From contig JASANG010001325.1 of the NCBI GenBank assembly GCA_030248215.1, forward strand, positions 1 through 64,000: a stretch of 64,000 nucleotides of DNA, given 5' to 3'. Origin of the DNA: Enoplolaimus lenunculus. Lineage: Eukaryota > Nematoda > Enoplea > Enoplida > Thoracostomopsidae. Position numbers and translations under genes: made by a program. This document shows, in pieces, positions 22,330 through 34,460 of the stretch; position 1 is the first letter of the stretch, and every line of letters begins with the position of its first letter. Below the pieces are notes generated by a model, which saw nothing but the letters and a program-made list of their open reading frames with translations, did no database searches and was not told the DNA's origin.

Positions 22330-25080
22330 GAAGTAACCCTCTGGCAGACGTAACGCGCCTGGCTGAATAATGATACTGACAGCAAATTGTGTTATTATAA
22401 TGCGAATGCCGTGTTGTTTGTTTTTTAAATATTGCAAAAAAAACAATAGAAAAATGCAACATATATTACTGAATTTAAACTAATTGAAACTGTTTGTCAC
22501 GTTAACTATAAAGCTGCTTCCGCAGTTACTACTTGGCGCAGCTTTTAATTTTTACCATATCTATAATATTGCATTACCAGTTTTTAGATATTTTGTGTAG
22601 TTTAATTTTTGCATGGCTAGGCTTGGTACATTTCAGTAGCAAGTAGTGTTAGCTTTGATTCTTATTTTCTCTTCAGTAGGAAGGCCTTAAATTTCGTACC
22701 TTGTCCAGGAATGCAGTCGCAACAAAATATATTTCCACGCGTAAAAATCAGTTTTCTGATATTCGACGCCACAACCGTAAATGTGGTATTCGCTTTGGTT
22801 TTCCCTTATATGTCCAGAACCCGATACGCGGTTGATTCGTGGTACGTATGTTTTACAAAAGACTGTAAAATTGATTCAGGCTACTGGTTTAATATATTTG
22901 TGTCATCTAATTTTTCTTATAAAAGAGAGTAAGCTGTTCAGTATATTTACAGGAGACTGAAAATCCGACTTTTACCTACTGTTTTTTGCTTAAGTATATG
23001 TTTCGGCCACCGGAAATCCTGTTTGTAATTGCTTTCTCGTATATATGTTATTGGTTAGTGTTTTTATTTTATGTTGGTTACTGATGGTAATTTCTGACCG
23101 CATGGCAATTACTGTGTAAATGCATTATGGCTTTGTTGCTGGCTAGTGTACATACTGTTATAAATATCGTACACCACTTCATTCCAGCCGCTTGAAAAAA
23201 TTCGTCAGGCTTGTACGCGCTTGATTAGTTGTCAGCGCTGTGTTGAACTGCTGTATTTTAGTTATCCTGGCAAAACAACACTGCGGGCACAAATAGTTTT
23301 TACCGTTGTTCATATGCATTGCCTCAGCGCAATAGTAGAGAAACTTAATTCTGTGCAGTTCTTTGATATTCATTTGAACTACTGTCGTAACATTTTGATT
23401 TGTAATTTTGTCTCGCATCTTTCTAAATGGATAAATTACTGTAGGCGTTGTAATATAAATAGAGTTGAGCTAACTTCTCATTATTTACATTTTGACGTTA
23501 ATTTCTTGCAGTTACAACTTTCAGAATTGAAAAAATTAGATATCGATTCTTGATTTCTCAACAGAATTTTCAATAATTTTCTTGCTTGCATTACACCAAC
23601 GCAGGACGGTCTTGTCGGCTTTTAGTCGTGGAGTAGAAAGATACTGGACGAGTTATTCATAGTGTTGACCACGAATAATATTCGACATTAATACATTGAT
23701 GTGTATTTATTCAGCAACGCAAGGTATTGTTGCTCACGCAATTACTGTTTCTAATTGATTTTGTATTTACATACTAAGTTATGATAGCAGTTCTAGTTAT
23801 GTAATTTATGAACAATTTCACTGTGGCAGTTTGTTTTCAAACGCATTTGATTGCTGTAAGTGTTCGGATGAATTCGCTTACATGGAAACAGGACTTTTTA
23901 GTATGGGTGTTCCAGTTAATCGGTATCGGTAATAATCGGCACTTTTCGTGAGTGTCGGCACTGCTAAAATTGTCGATTCTTTGCCGATACTTTTTTCACA
24001 TAACATTCAATTGTAATGCTGTCCATTTCATTTCTGGGCGCATATCAGTGTTTCTGCTCAGGGAAATTGTTGTCTCTTTTGCCTCTGTGTTTGAAAAAAT
24101 TAACTGAAATGAACCGTTCTATAAAATAGTCGTTTATGATCGTTAGGGTTTAAGTCTTCATGATGTAATGTAGTAAGACTCAAGTTGGAATCGGCATCGG
24201 CAAAATTTCGAAATAAGAATGATCACAAATTATACTTGTTTCATGTAGAGAACAGACCAGAACGTTTTAAGAAGCCATGCATGCAGCATCTGTGATGCAC
24301 ATGTAACAACTCCACGTGGAAACATGGCATGAAAGTTGTGTCACTTTTCGCGCAATGTATTCTAAATACAGCAGGTTAATATTGCAGTTGAAAACCTGAT
24401 ATTTCTGAGTAGTTATTCTTATTGATTGGGGAGTTAAAGTTTTTCCTTTTAGATTAACACACAGCGAACCGAGATACGTCTTCATTTTTTGAACATTAAT
24501 GTTATGGCTGGTATAGTGATGTATGCTGTTAGTAAATTTGTTCACGTTTTCAATTTCAGAGCTATTATACAACAGGAGATATACTATGCTCAATGTTGAG
24601 CATCGGCCAGGAACCGGCCGTCCAGTCAAAGGTATTGGCCGGTCGCCGGCCGGCCAGTAGTTGCTTACAAAAGCATTGTGACGTCAATTTTTTATTTTTG
24701 ATCATATTTAGATTTCGATTCTCAAAGTGGCCCATGTGTAGAACAAGGCCGGAACACTAGTATAAATATATGTCTAAGCGTATGGGTGAGCCTATTCCTA
24801 AGCAAAGAACTTAGTGTAAAACTTAAAGTCACGATTGTAGCCCCTCCGAAATCCGGACCTGTTGTATACATGAGCCTGGTTTCCATTACCTTTTCGACAA
24901 ATATATTGGAATCTTGCACTGGAGTATATATTTTTTCTGACAGAAGATATTGGTGTATACATAGTAGTATATCAACTCAGATTTCCCCGCCGTTCAATGA
25001 GGATTTTGACAAGTACAAATTTTTTCAACAAATAAAGTTAGGTTTAAGTTCTGATAATTATCAACCCCCCCCCTGGCTAT
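22330..25080. other. Intergenic stretch without a confident gene
   Basis: A degraded 'CGATTAATCGGC' element lies at about 23914-24230. A (TTAGGC)-related repeat fragment with 'aaggccggaacac' lies at about 24730-24830. An open frame of about 120 codons at 23187-23550 follows a possible acceptor but has no recognisable motif. The rest shows nothing I can name. Confidence 0.45.
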
Positions 25081-25089
25081 GCCTTTAGT

Positions 25090-26430
25090 TATTGCATGTC
25101 CGTCCGTCCGAAAAGAAACTCAGGAACGGCTGAACCGATTTTGATAAACTTTTTTTTTGAAAGCCAATTATCCTGGGGTGTTAACCTCTCATTGGGGATT
25201 ATTAGGACTTTCAACATTATTTCACTAATTATTACAGTTAGAAGCAATCTAATTCCAAGCATTAAAGGGTTTTTGGGTGCGAGGAATCTGCATAGACTAT
25301 TTACAAAACACCAAAACCGATAATTGAGTAGTTAGCTAATGGATAATTTGCATATTAGCATAGTTGATAAGCCTAAATTAGAACTTTTTACAATATTTTA
25401 CTAATTATTCAGGTTAAAGCAATATAATTTCAGCACTAAAGGGTTTTAGATGCGAAGAATTTGAATAAATTGTTTACAAACCTCCATGACCGATAACTGA
25501 ATAGTTAGCTAATTTGCATGTTAGCTTAAGCGAAAAATTTTCAGTTTACTATCTATAACCCCTTCTCACATTGAGTTGCCTATAGGCAACTCAGCGCAGT
25601 GTATATACGTTAAATAATATATATCGCACCGTGTTTAACAATTGCAACGTCAAGCTCCTATAGCTGAGTGGTGCTGGTATACGCCTCCCACTCCAGTAAC
25701 TTGAGTTCGAATCCTAGCATAAAAGTAGGTCTTATCGGAAATAGAAAATATTCAAGTGATAAAGGGTTAAGCGAAAAATTTTCAGTTTACTATCTATAAC
25801 CCCTTCCCACATTAAGTTGCCCATAGGCACCTCAGCGCAGTGTATATACGTTAAATAATATATATCGCACAGTGTTTAACAATTGCAACAAGTATACATA
25901 GTACTAAATAACCACAAGACGTTAGAGCCCCTCGGGCTCGAGCGTCAAGCTCCTATAGCTGAGTAATGATGGTATACGCCTCCCACTCCAGTCACTGGAG
26001 TTCGAATCCTAGCATAAAAGTAGGTCTAAAGGGAAATAGAAAATATTCATGTCAGAAAGGGTTAATTGACAAGACAAAATTAGGACTTTTTAAATTATTT
26101 CAATGATTATTTGGGTTTACTGAATGTTTTTGGTGCAAGGTATGTGAGAAAATTGTTTGCAAACATCTAAAACCGATAATTCAGTAGTTATCTAATAGAT
26201 AATTTGCATATAAGCGTAATTGATAACCTAAACTAGGCGTCATTGCAATATTTCACTAATTATTAGGGTTTCAAGCAATCTAATTTCAACAATAATGGGT
26301 TTTTGGGTGCGAGGAATCTGAATAAATTGTTTACAAACCTCCAAAACCAATAAATGAATAGCTGGCTAATAACTAATTTGCATATTAGCTTAACTGCTTA
26401 CGTGTGTTCGAGCTTCGCTCAATACATATA
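25090..26430. repeat. Dispersed repeat with 'gtccgtccgtccg' and 'gaaccgattttgataaac'
   Basis: The block starts with 'tgtccgtccgtccg', then 'ctgaaccgattttgataaac', and ends near 'gttcgagcttcgctcaatac'. It repeatedly shows 'taattgataagcctaaat' and 'gtttacaaacctcc' at roughly 170-200-bp spacing. A diverged copy is at 49540-50230. The tRNA-like dimer at 25528-26063 is embedded in it. I could not assign a class; the internal periodicity and lack of coding sequence suggest a non-autonomous element. Confidence 0.55.
25528..26063 (+). repeat. Tandem dimer of a tRNA-like repeat
   Basis: Two units start 'aagcgaaaaattttcagttt' at 25528 and 25769. Each contains 'gttgcctataggcaac'-type or related palindromes and a tRNA-like block with an A box 'tagctgagtgg' and a B box 'gagttcgaatcc'. 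The second unit has an extra 'gagcccctcgggctcgagcg' hairpin that the first lacks. The same unit occurs as a dimer in the opposite orientation at 50278-50840 and once at 62551-62896. The pol III boxes suggest a tRNA-derived SINE; acceptor and T stems are too weak for a functional tRNA. Confidence 0.7.
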
Positions 26431-26450
26431 GTCCCACAACGACTAGTATA

Positions 26451-26879
26451 CTGTATTAGCCCGAATAAGAGGGGGTCCCCATTTTGAGTCCAAATCAATT
26501 GTAGTCCGTATGCCTAATAAGAGTCCGTAAGCGGATAGAGTCCCTAAACCCTAATTAGAGTCCATAAATGTTAATTAACCCTAATTGTAGCGCATAAATG
26601 ACTCCAGGACCAAATAATATAAGTTCGAAACTTTAAATAGTACTTAAATTTTGAAAGTACATTCCTAAGTATATCCTTGTATTATCGCTCAAGCTATTGA
26701 CACAAGACAAATAAACGAATAATTCAACGGATAATTGCAGTACCGGATATATCAGTAACGAAGGGCGGCGGAGCGTGAGTTAAAAATAAATAACAGTCCG
26801 TAACCGAACAACAAGGGGGGTACCCTCTGGAGAGGCCAAATAAATATCAGTCCTCCCCCTCTTATTCGGGTCACTACAG
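26451..26879 (+). mobile_element. MITE 'A', left copy (Tc1/mariner-like ends)
   Basis: Terminal inverted repeats of the type CTGTAGTGACCCGAATAAGA bound 429 bp and TA lies on each side. The interior shows repeated 'ccctaattagagtcc' and 'tgtcttgtgtcaatagctt' in reverse. It is non-coding. Sister copies lie at 33464-33888, 34461-34722 (truncated) and 61218-61658. A TA target duplication suggests mobilisation by a Tc1/mariner-type transposase, which is an inference. Confidence 0.7.
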
Positions 26880-27682
26880 TACTTTATTACAAGTTTTAGC
26901 TCTTCCAGTCAAAGAGAAAATCTCAAACGGTGGGCAGTTGATACCTGAAGCTTCCCTGGCTATCCCATGTTAATTGTGTATAAATTTTTACGTAAAATAC
27001 ATGTGTTTTGACCGCCTAGTTTGTCTACGTTGCACTGCAGCTTCACTGTAAATTGCTCTGAGTTGATTTAGGAACTCAGACTATAAGTCAAAAATACTGA
27101 GTTGATATTTGTTTCAGTCTGAGTTGAAAGCTAACTCAATATTTTTGAAATGCCGTGGATCAACTCACAGTCAAGTCAAAAACCTGAGTTGCAGTACAAA
27201 TCTATTTCTCGCAAAAATTTCAAACAATTTTAGCATTTTTATATTTAAAACTACTATTTTGTTTGCTTCATTGCTATGTACTAAAATTCAATTATCCTTC
27301 TGTCATTTTGGTCTTGGAAGTAAATAATTTTAAATTCAAACATTGAACTTTGGGAGTAAATCAAATTGTAAAATAACGTTGCTGATAATGTTACTTGGCC
27401 TTATTACTGGTATATATTGAATGTATGAGATCTATGACAACTAAACAAGTGCTAAACCACGCTGCTAATTCATATCTTGCTATGAAACCTGAAGAATGTT
27501 AAGTAATAAGTTTATTTGTGTTTTGCTGGTTAGTCCGTGAGATATTTTTTCTATATGGCGGATCAACGCATGAATGTCCGTTTAGTTTTCCGAGGATCTT
27601 CGGTCAAAAATTAGGTTGTTACTTATGGCTATGACGATTTCATTCAAAAGGTTTAGTTGCCTTTTTCAGTATACGTGTACAC

Positions 27683-28051
27683 CAGGGTACAACCGGAGGT
27701 CTGCCTCTGGCTCCGGTTCTGGCAGAAAATCGGCCTCGGACTCCGGGAGAATTTTTGCCGGAGGTTCCGGCAATTTCGGTAGTAAAATTTTGCATAATTT
27801 TGCAAAATTATCTGTTTAGCGCGTTTCGTTTTACTTTTGTCACAATTTTAAGGTAAGAATTTCCAAAATTTCCCAAAAAATTAGCGTAAAACCAAACAAC
27901 TTGACAACATATTGCAGATGTTGGCTAAAATTCGCTAATTAGCCGTCATTTTTTACTACCTAATTTCGGCTCACCTCCGGCTACGGCTCCGACTCCGGCA
28001 AGTTCCGTTGACTTCCGGCTCCGGTATTTTTCAACCCCGGTTGTACTCTTG
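27683..28051. mobile_element. hAT-like MITE nested in the left arm
   Basis: Ends are CAGGGTACAACCGGAGGT and 'ccccggttgtactcttg'; the interior includes 'ggcaatttcggtagtaaa'. The reverse copy sits at the matching position of the right arm, 32092-32462. The insertion therefore predates formation, or the latest homogenisation, of the long inverted repeat. Confidence 0.65.
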
Positions 28052-28081
28052 TATCCACGCTTGTGTTTTGCTTTATCTAAA

Positions 28082-30390
28082 ATGAATACGTATAAATGTT
28101 TTATATGTCATGGTATTTTATCAAGCATTCGATCACTTTCAGCGCACTTAAGACAGTATCGCCACCTTAAGCAAAATTTACAACTACTGCTAATATGCGG
28201 CCAGGGCCAGTGCACGCAAACTTTTTCGGACTATAATTATTTCTGCCGTCATCTAAATCTACTACATTCAAAGCAAAAATTCAAAAAATGATTTTGAGGA
28301 CCTGTCAAGGGAAAATGAGCCAGGACCATCTAGAGGCGCGATGCATGTTGAAACGTCATATTCCGGGCTACCGGTTTCAAAATCAGTGTCAGCGGTGCCA
28401 CTTTTCAAAGACCAGAATTTGGAAAGTATTTTGATTTCACGGCTTGAAAGTCTAGCCGCTGGAATGAGCTATAATCCCGGTGTTTCTGAATCAGCGGTTA
28501 TTTTACTTTGGATGCAATTCACTCATTAATAACAGAAGTCAGTACTTATATAGCTAATGATTTGTGCCCGTTATCTGAATGTCAAGGAGCAAACAGTATT
28601 GAGGGCATTAATGCAACGACAAATGATCTTTTTGCACGTTTTTAACCGAAAATAGAAGATTTACTCACTTCACAGAGTGATACGGCATGATTCCTTCTAT
28701 AGAAATAACAGTAGGTAGCGAGCCAAAAGTGAAAGGCAGCGGAGTTAACACAGCGACATCTTTAGTCAAACAGTCATTTCAGTATATATCGATAATAGAG
28801 CAGTTAAACTTAGTCTACCTGACTACGGATGGAATACTGCGGGATTATTGTGACGCTGACCATTTTAAAAATCATAGAATGGAAAAATTCACAACACATT
28901 CTTACAAATCGGTTTGTATTTTGACGAGTTTGAAGTGATTGATCCAATTGGGAGTAAAACGAAGCGTCATAAAATAGCAGCGATTTATTGCGTCTTGAAG
29001 AACTTGCCACCGCATTTAAACTCTACGCTTGATAATACTTAGTGGTGTGTTTAGCGCGATCCGCGCTGATAACTGAGTTTGGTTACCAAAAAATATTAAC
29101 TCCACTAATTAGGGAATGTAATTCCCTGGCAACTAAAGGCATTCAAATTGGAGGCAAAACATTATGGAACAGTAGTTCAAATTAGCGCTGATAATCTGGG
29201 TGCTAACAGCTTGTTCGAGTTTGTTCAAAGTTTTACAGCTAGCCATTACTGCAGGATTTGTTTTCTTGACAAATTTGAAGTTCAACACGACTTTTCCGGA
29301 ATGAATAAACTCAGAAATTTTGTTAATTATACTGCACACTTGATCGCAATACAAAATAACGCAAACATTTACATAGCTTCGGGGTTAAATAGTACTCAGT
29401 GGTAAATGATATTCCTTTTTTCATGTCACATCAAATTTCACTCATGACATAATGCATGACGTACTGGAGGGTGTTTTACAGTTCGAAATGAAAGCAGTGC
29501 TTGGTTATTTTGTTGACGTTCTCAAGTTATTTACGCTTCCTGATCTGAATAGCAAAATTTTGAACTATCCTTATGGGTTTCCATATGCTCGCAACAAGCC
29601 GTCCCCTGTTTACAATTTAAGTCTCGGTCAAAACCATCTGCTTGGCCAAAAAGGTACTCAGTCTTGGTGTTTGGCACGAACGTTGCCTTTTTTGCTTGAA
29701 CCATATACGGTCGATAATTGGTCCAAGCAAGGACGTAAAAGTGATTAACTTACAAGGGTGCGAGTGTATCACAAACACTATTTTGTCGCTAGATTTAAAT
29801 TCTCAAGTGGTGGTTTTTAATTGGGTGTCAGTCAATGGTATTGTTTTCCTTCCTAGCCTTCTTGTTTATCAAGGTAGAAATGACGACAATGACCCGGTAT
29901 TTTCGGAAATCAAATACATCTTGCACGATGCTGATCAAAATCTTTACTTTATTGTTGTACGATACGACACGCTGTATTATTCCGAAATCTTGCACAGTTT
30001 CGCCATACAAAAAACAATACCCACGGTGTGCGAAACAGTAGCTGTTAGATCAATTCGAGACGCAAAACCTATTGATATAGTAACTTTCGGATGCGATACT
30101 CCGTCAATCAGTTACGATGCTCCACGATACCGATTATTGTAATTTTGGAAATTTTTTTTGTTTGTGACTGATTTAGCGAAAAATTATTTGAATGATGAGC
30201 ATGAGGAGTTAACTGTGGTCTATGACGGTTGCGTCATTCGCAATTCTAAAACTTTTGACAGTATCTACGCAGCTGATCCGAAAGCCTGTTTTGAAGTGGT
30301 TACGTCAGATGACACCAGCACGTTAATAGGTACTTTTAAGGTTCCAACTGGAACTAAATTTTGCCGGAACAGGAACAGGAACAGAAATTG
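28082..30390 (+). pseudogene. Decayed C2H2-finger transposase-like gene
   Basis: Open segments lie in all three frames: 28082-28291, 28341-28529, 28687-28938, 29148-29405, 29452-29748, 29642-30142 and 30158-30391. The first encodes a C2H2-like finger, C-x2-C then H-x3-H in the tract about YKCFICHG and AHLRQYRHL, followed by a second C/H cluster. A later segment has MHDVLEGVLQFEMK, the D/H-x-LEGV block seen in large transposon-derived proteins of many animals, then a region with FTLPDLN. The gaps between segments are mostly 40-160 bp without good splice sites, so several frameshifts and stops, rather than introns, interrupt it. It begins exactly where the left inverted arm ends. The family is probably a CACTA/EnSpm-like or related DNA transposase; that assignment is from memory of similar proteins. 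Confidence 0.6.
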
Positions 30391-30732
30391 AATCTCTGCA
30401 GGAACTGGAATTTTAAATAATTTTCATCACCGAATTACTGTTCTTAAGTGACTTTTCAGCTGGTTCATCAGAACTAATTAATAAGCACTCATTTCAATAA
30501 CTAATTTTCAAAGATAGTTTCCTGTATTTAAATGATTACGAAAAATTTGCATAAAACCGTAAAAAACCTTGTTCCTGCATCTTTGAATTTAGGAATTAGA
30601 ACATTAGTAGGAATTGAATTTTTGCACGAATTCCGGTTGGAACAGAAATTCCGGTAGAACCCTTGTAATTTTATTGCTTGCCAAAATTGCTAGCCAGACA
30701 CACAGATTCCAACTTTTGGCCGATGTAAAGAT

Positions 30733-30901
30733 CAGGGGCGAAACGTTTTTCTGTAGGACTAGAAAATAAGTAAGCTTAAGCTTTAGACAATTTTTTGCTT
30801 GGCTTAGGCTAACTCTTAGGCTTAGTCTTATTAATATAGGCTTAGGCTTAGGCTTGGGCTTTTATGTTTAGGAGTATGCTTATAATACTGTTCCGCCCCT
30901 G
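30733..30901. mobile_element. MITE with TTAGGC-like interior
   Basis: An inverted repeat 'gatgtaaagatcaggggcg' and 'ccgcccctgctctttacat' bounds an interior of tandem-like 'ggcttaggcttaggcttg' repeats. Related copies are at 47185-47345, 57240-57310 and 59540-59700. It is inserted in the core of the 7.4-kb transposon. Confidence 0.6.
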
Positions 30902-31014
30902 CTCTTTACATTGCCCAACGTTTTAACAATACAAGTGTTCCTAATGTGACGTGAACTGCATATCGGAGTCAAACAATACAGGTATACACGAATTCAATAT
31001 TCGTAATTTCAGAT

Positions 31015-31710
31015 GCCCCGCCAAGTGTAGAAGTGTTCGCGCCGAGCAACATGAAAGGGTGGTCTAGTGCTTCACAGGCTGGAAATGATCAGTATTTTGA
31101 TCGGCCACAGAATATCGCAATTCAAAATACATCACTGCGCAAACGACAATCAAAGGATGAAAACATCAACGCTATTGATGCTGCCGAACTTCGTGCATTG
31201 ACTAAACAGGTAAGTAGAATAAATAGCTGCGTTATAATTTCTGTTCAATATAAATGCGTTGCATAATTATGGAACGCGAAAAATTTGTCTTTGACACGTT
31301 ATTATGCGTGCGCTTCGCAAATGCAACGTCCGATAACATAGTTAGCTGCGCAGATTATGCAACTTTTGCGTAGACGGCATAGTGGGCATTTTTATACTGT
31401 CGCCATTTACCTTGAATGTCCCACTCAACGGCACAATAGGTGTGGAATGTCTGATATATAGCTATTTTGTTTAAAAAATTATCATTTTTCTTAAAATTTG
31501 AAATTCCTTCATGATTTGAAATTCTCCGCCAACATTGTCATGAGTGACGTTATGTTCTATTTTCAGACGACTGAACACATCCTAAGAAGTACGACTCAAG
31601 GTGTGGATATATTAGACAAATATAAACAAACAAATCAGCTGAACCAGACCGAACTTGACTTTCTTTTGAGTCAACAGTGCCAGTATATCAAAAACAATTA
31701 TGGGTACGTT
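31015..31710 (+). CDS. Two exons of a transposon-associated protein
   Basis: Exon 31015-31209 follows a 'tttcag' acceptor and ends at CAG before GTAAGT. Exon 31567-31704 follows 'attttcag' and ends near a GTACGT donor. Together they read about 110 residues: a basic, Ser/Asn-rich stretch with LRKRQSKDEN, then GVDILDKYKQTNQLNQ followed by ELDFLLSQQC. A leucine-rich helical module like the latter occurs in uncharacterised proteins that accompany the C2H2-finger transposases in other animals. Frames are intact and splice sites good, unlike the region upstream. A third exon would be needed to finish the protein and I could not find it. Confidence 0.5.
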
Positions 31711-32091
31711 TTCATAAGGTTTTGCCCGGCAACACCGGTGTTGCAACGGAATTTCGGTTCCGACTGAAATTGCTACACATTTTTCCGACCTGAATTGCAG
31801 CATTTTTGGCTACGTTGGCTTGCAGAAGCAACTTGATTTCCGGATCCGATTTCGCTTCAGTCTAAGTTTTAAATCTGTTCAATTCCTGTCTTATACTATT
31901 ATTTTTTTCGTATGGCTACACACGGCTCACGTTTTTTTCGTTAGCACGTGTGATAGTGAAATTGGAAACATGAATTGTTTTACCATACGGGTGTGGTGTA
32001 AATTGACAGTAAAAACATTGGAAACAAAAACGAATAATGAAACATTTATACGTATTCATTTTAGATTAAGCAAAACACAAGCGTGGATACA

Positions 32092-32462
32092 AGAGTACAA
32101 CCGGGGGTGAAAAATACCGGAGCTGGCAGTCAACGGAACTTGCCGGAGCCGGAGCCGTAGCCGGACTTGAGCCGAAATTAGGTAGTAAAAATGACGGCTA
32201 ATTATCGAATTTTAGCCAACATCTGCAATATGTTGTCAAGTTGTTTGGTTTTACCCTAATTTTTTGGGAAATTTTGGAAATTCTTTCCTTAAAATTGTGA
32301 CAAAAGTAAAACGAAACGCGCTAAACAGATAATTTTGCAAAATTATGCAAAATTGTACTACGGAAATTGCCGGAACCTCCGGAAAAAACTCTCCCGGAGC
32401 CGGAGCCGGAGGCCGATTTTCTGCAAGAACCAGAGCCAGAGGCAGACCTCCGGTTGTACCCT
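32092..32462. mobile_element. hAT-like MITE nested in the right arm
   Basis: The reverse-orientation twin of 27683-28051, with ends 'gagtacaaccgggggtg' and 'acctccggttgtaccctg'. It occupies the equivalent position of the opposite inverted arm. Confidence 0.65.
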
Positions 32463-33463
32463 GGTGCACACGTATACTGAAAAGCAACTAAACCCTTTGA
32501 ATGAAACCGTCATAGCCATAAGTAACAACCAAATTTTTGACCGAGGATCCTCGGAAAACTAAACGGAAATTCATGCGTTGATCCGCCATATAGAAAAAAT
32601 ATCTCACTGACTACACACCTAAACTAAGAGTTGATCGCTGAAAAGTAAAGAACAAACAGTAAACCTTTTAATTACACAAAGAGTTATTAAAAACGAAAAC
32701 GTGTTTTTGCTAATTATAGTGTAAAACACGTGAGAAACTGTATTTTGGTCTCACGGTATATATAATGAACAAAATAAAAATAAACACAACTGTCATTAAG
32801 CGGGTTTTAGCTATGTAGATTGAACACAAATAAACTTATTACTTAACATTCTTCAGGTTTTATAGCAAGATATGAATTAGCAGCGTGGTTTAGCACTTGT
32901 TTAGTTGTCATATATCTTATGCATTCAATATATACCAGTAGTAAGGCCAAGTAACATTATCAGCAACGTTATTTTTACAATTTGATTTACTCCCAAAGTT
33001 CAATGTTTGAATTTGAAATTATTTACTTCCAAGACCAAAATGACACAAGGATAATTTAATTTTAGTACATAGCAACGAAGCAAACAAAATAGTAGTTTTA
33101 AATAAAAAAATGCGAAAATTGTTTGAAATTTTTGCAAGAAATAGATTACTGCAACTCAGGTTTTTGACTTGACTGTGAGTTAATCCACGGCATTTCAAAA
33201 ATATTGAGTTAGCTTTCAACTCAGACTGAAACAAATATCAACTCAGTATTTTTGACTTACAGTCAGAGTTCCTAAATCAACTCACAGCAATTTGCAGTGA
33301 AGCTGCAGTGCAACGTAGACAAACTAGGCGATCAAAACTTGTGTTTTACGTACAAATTTATTTATACACAATTAGCATGTGATAGCCAGGGAAGCTTCAG
33401 GTATCAACTGCCCACCTTTGGAGATTTTCTCTTACTGGAACAGCTAAAACTTGTCACAAAGTA

Positions 33464-33888
33464 CTGTAGTGACCCGAATAAGAGGGGGAGGGCTGATATT
33501 TATTTGGCCTCTCCAGAGGGTACCCCCTTGTTGTTCGGTGACGGACTGTTATTTATTTTTAACTCAGTTCCGCCGCCCTTCGTTACTAATATATCCGGTA
33601 CTGCAATTATCCGTTGAATTAAACGTTTATTTGTCTTGTGTCAATAGCTTGAGCGATAATACAAGGATATACTTAGGAATGTACTTTCAAAATTGAAGTA
33701 CGCTTTAAAGTTTGAACTCAAATTATTTGGTCCTGGAGTCATTTATGGGCTACAATTAGGGTTAATTGACATTTATGGACTCTAATTAGGGTTTAGAGAC
33801 TCTATGCGCTTACAGACTCTTATTAGGGATACGGACTCCTATTGATTGGGACTCAAAATGGGTACCCCTCTTATTCGGGTCACTACAG
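33464..33888 (-). mobile_element. MITE 'A', right copy
   Basis: 425 bp from CTGTAGTGACCCGAATAAGA to the matching 'cttattcgggtcactacag', with TA at 33462-33463 and 33889-33890. It is inverted relative to the left copy at 26451-26879 and forms the outer end of the right arm. Confidence 0.75.
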
Positions 33889-34460
33889 TACTGGCATAAT
33901 AAATGCCAAATGCCGATTTTTAGAATTGTATCTTTTATGCTCATATAAATTTGCTTGAGGGTCAGTGTTCTTCCTTTAGAGCAACACGTTAAAACAAGTG
34001 CTTAAGAAACGAAAATTGAGGTTCAGAAACTCAAAAAACACAAAATCGAGTTTCGGATATCCAAAATAGAAAATTTCATTTCGGATATCCGGATAAATAT
34101 CCGGCAAGAGTTGCCGGATATCCGGATATGAAAAAATATCCGATGCCCATCAGTAGTGTAAATAATTTTTTGAGGTAATTTGCATTGTTTCACCATTAAA
34201 GTAGCTGGAGCTGACGAAAAACAGTTCTGTAATCAAACCTGAGTTAAAATATTGAATCACATCTCTGCATAATTCCATGATAATTTAAAGTTTTAAATTC
34301 TTAAAATATGCCAAAATTAAGAAAACTTCAGTAAAGTCTGATATGTATCAGAATAATAACTTCGTATTTTTTAATTATCTCAAAATTAGCCCAGTGAAAA
34401 ATTTGCATCGAATACGCACCGTCAAGTACTAAATTTATTACCGTTGCAAGAAACAAAATC

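Larger units (their letters stand above)
26451..33888. mobile_element. 7.4-kb DNA transposon with about 1.65-kb inverted arms
   Basis: The left arm 26451-28103 is repeated in reverse at about 32038-33888. Each arm holds, from outside inward, a 425-429-bp MITE, a stretch about 'ggaactcagactataag', and a short hAT-like element. The right arm has about 210 bp extra between 32610 and 32825. Both outer ends are flanked by TA. The left arm reaches just past an ATG at 28082 that opens a zinc-finger frame, so the arm would contain the promoter. The core 28.1-31.8 kb holds transposase-like coding remnants. I considered CACTA, but the CACTA and TAGTG letters at 26872 and 33467 belong to the inner ends of the MITEs and are not independent evidence. 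The superfamily is uncertain. Confidence 0.7.

Noticed and set aside
23187-23550. Open frame of about 120 codons after a 'ttccag' acceptor
   Set aside because: No recognisable motif, no downstream donor or partner exon, and a composition rich in Cys, Leu and Ile typical of chance AT-rich frames.
25090-26430. A LINE or Helitron for the 'gtccgtccgtccg' repeat
   Set aside because: No reverse transcriptase or Rep/helicase coding, no poly-A tail, and no TC...CTRR ends with a 3' hairpin could be located.
26872-33471. Apparent CACTA...TAGTG termini suggesting a classical CACTA transposon
   Set aside because: The CACTACAGTA and TACTGTAGTG letters are the inner ends of the two MITE A copies and also occur at their outer ends, so they do not define a separate element boundary; no 2-3-bp direct duplication flanks them.
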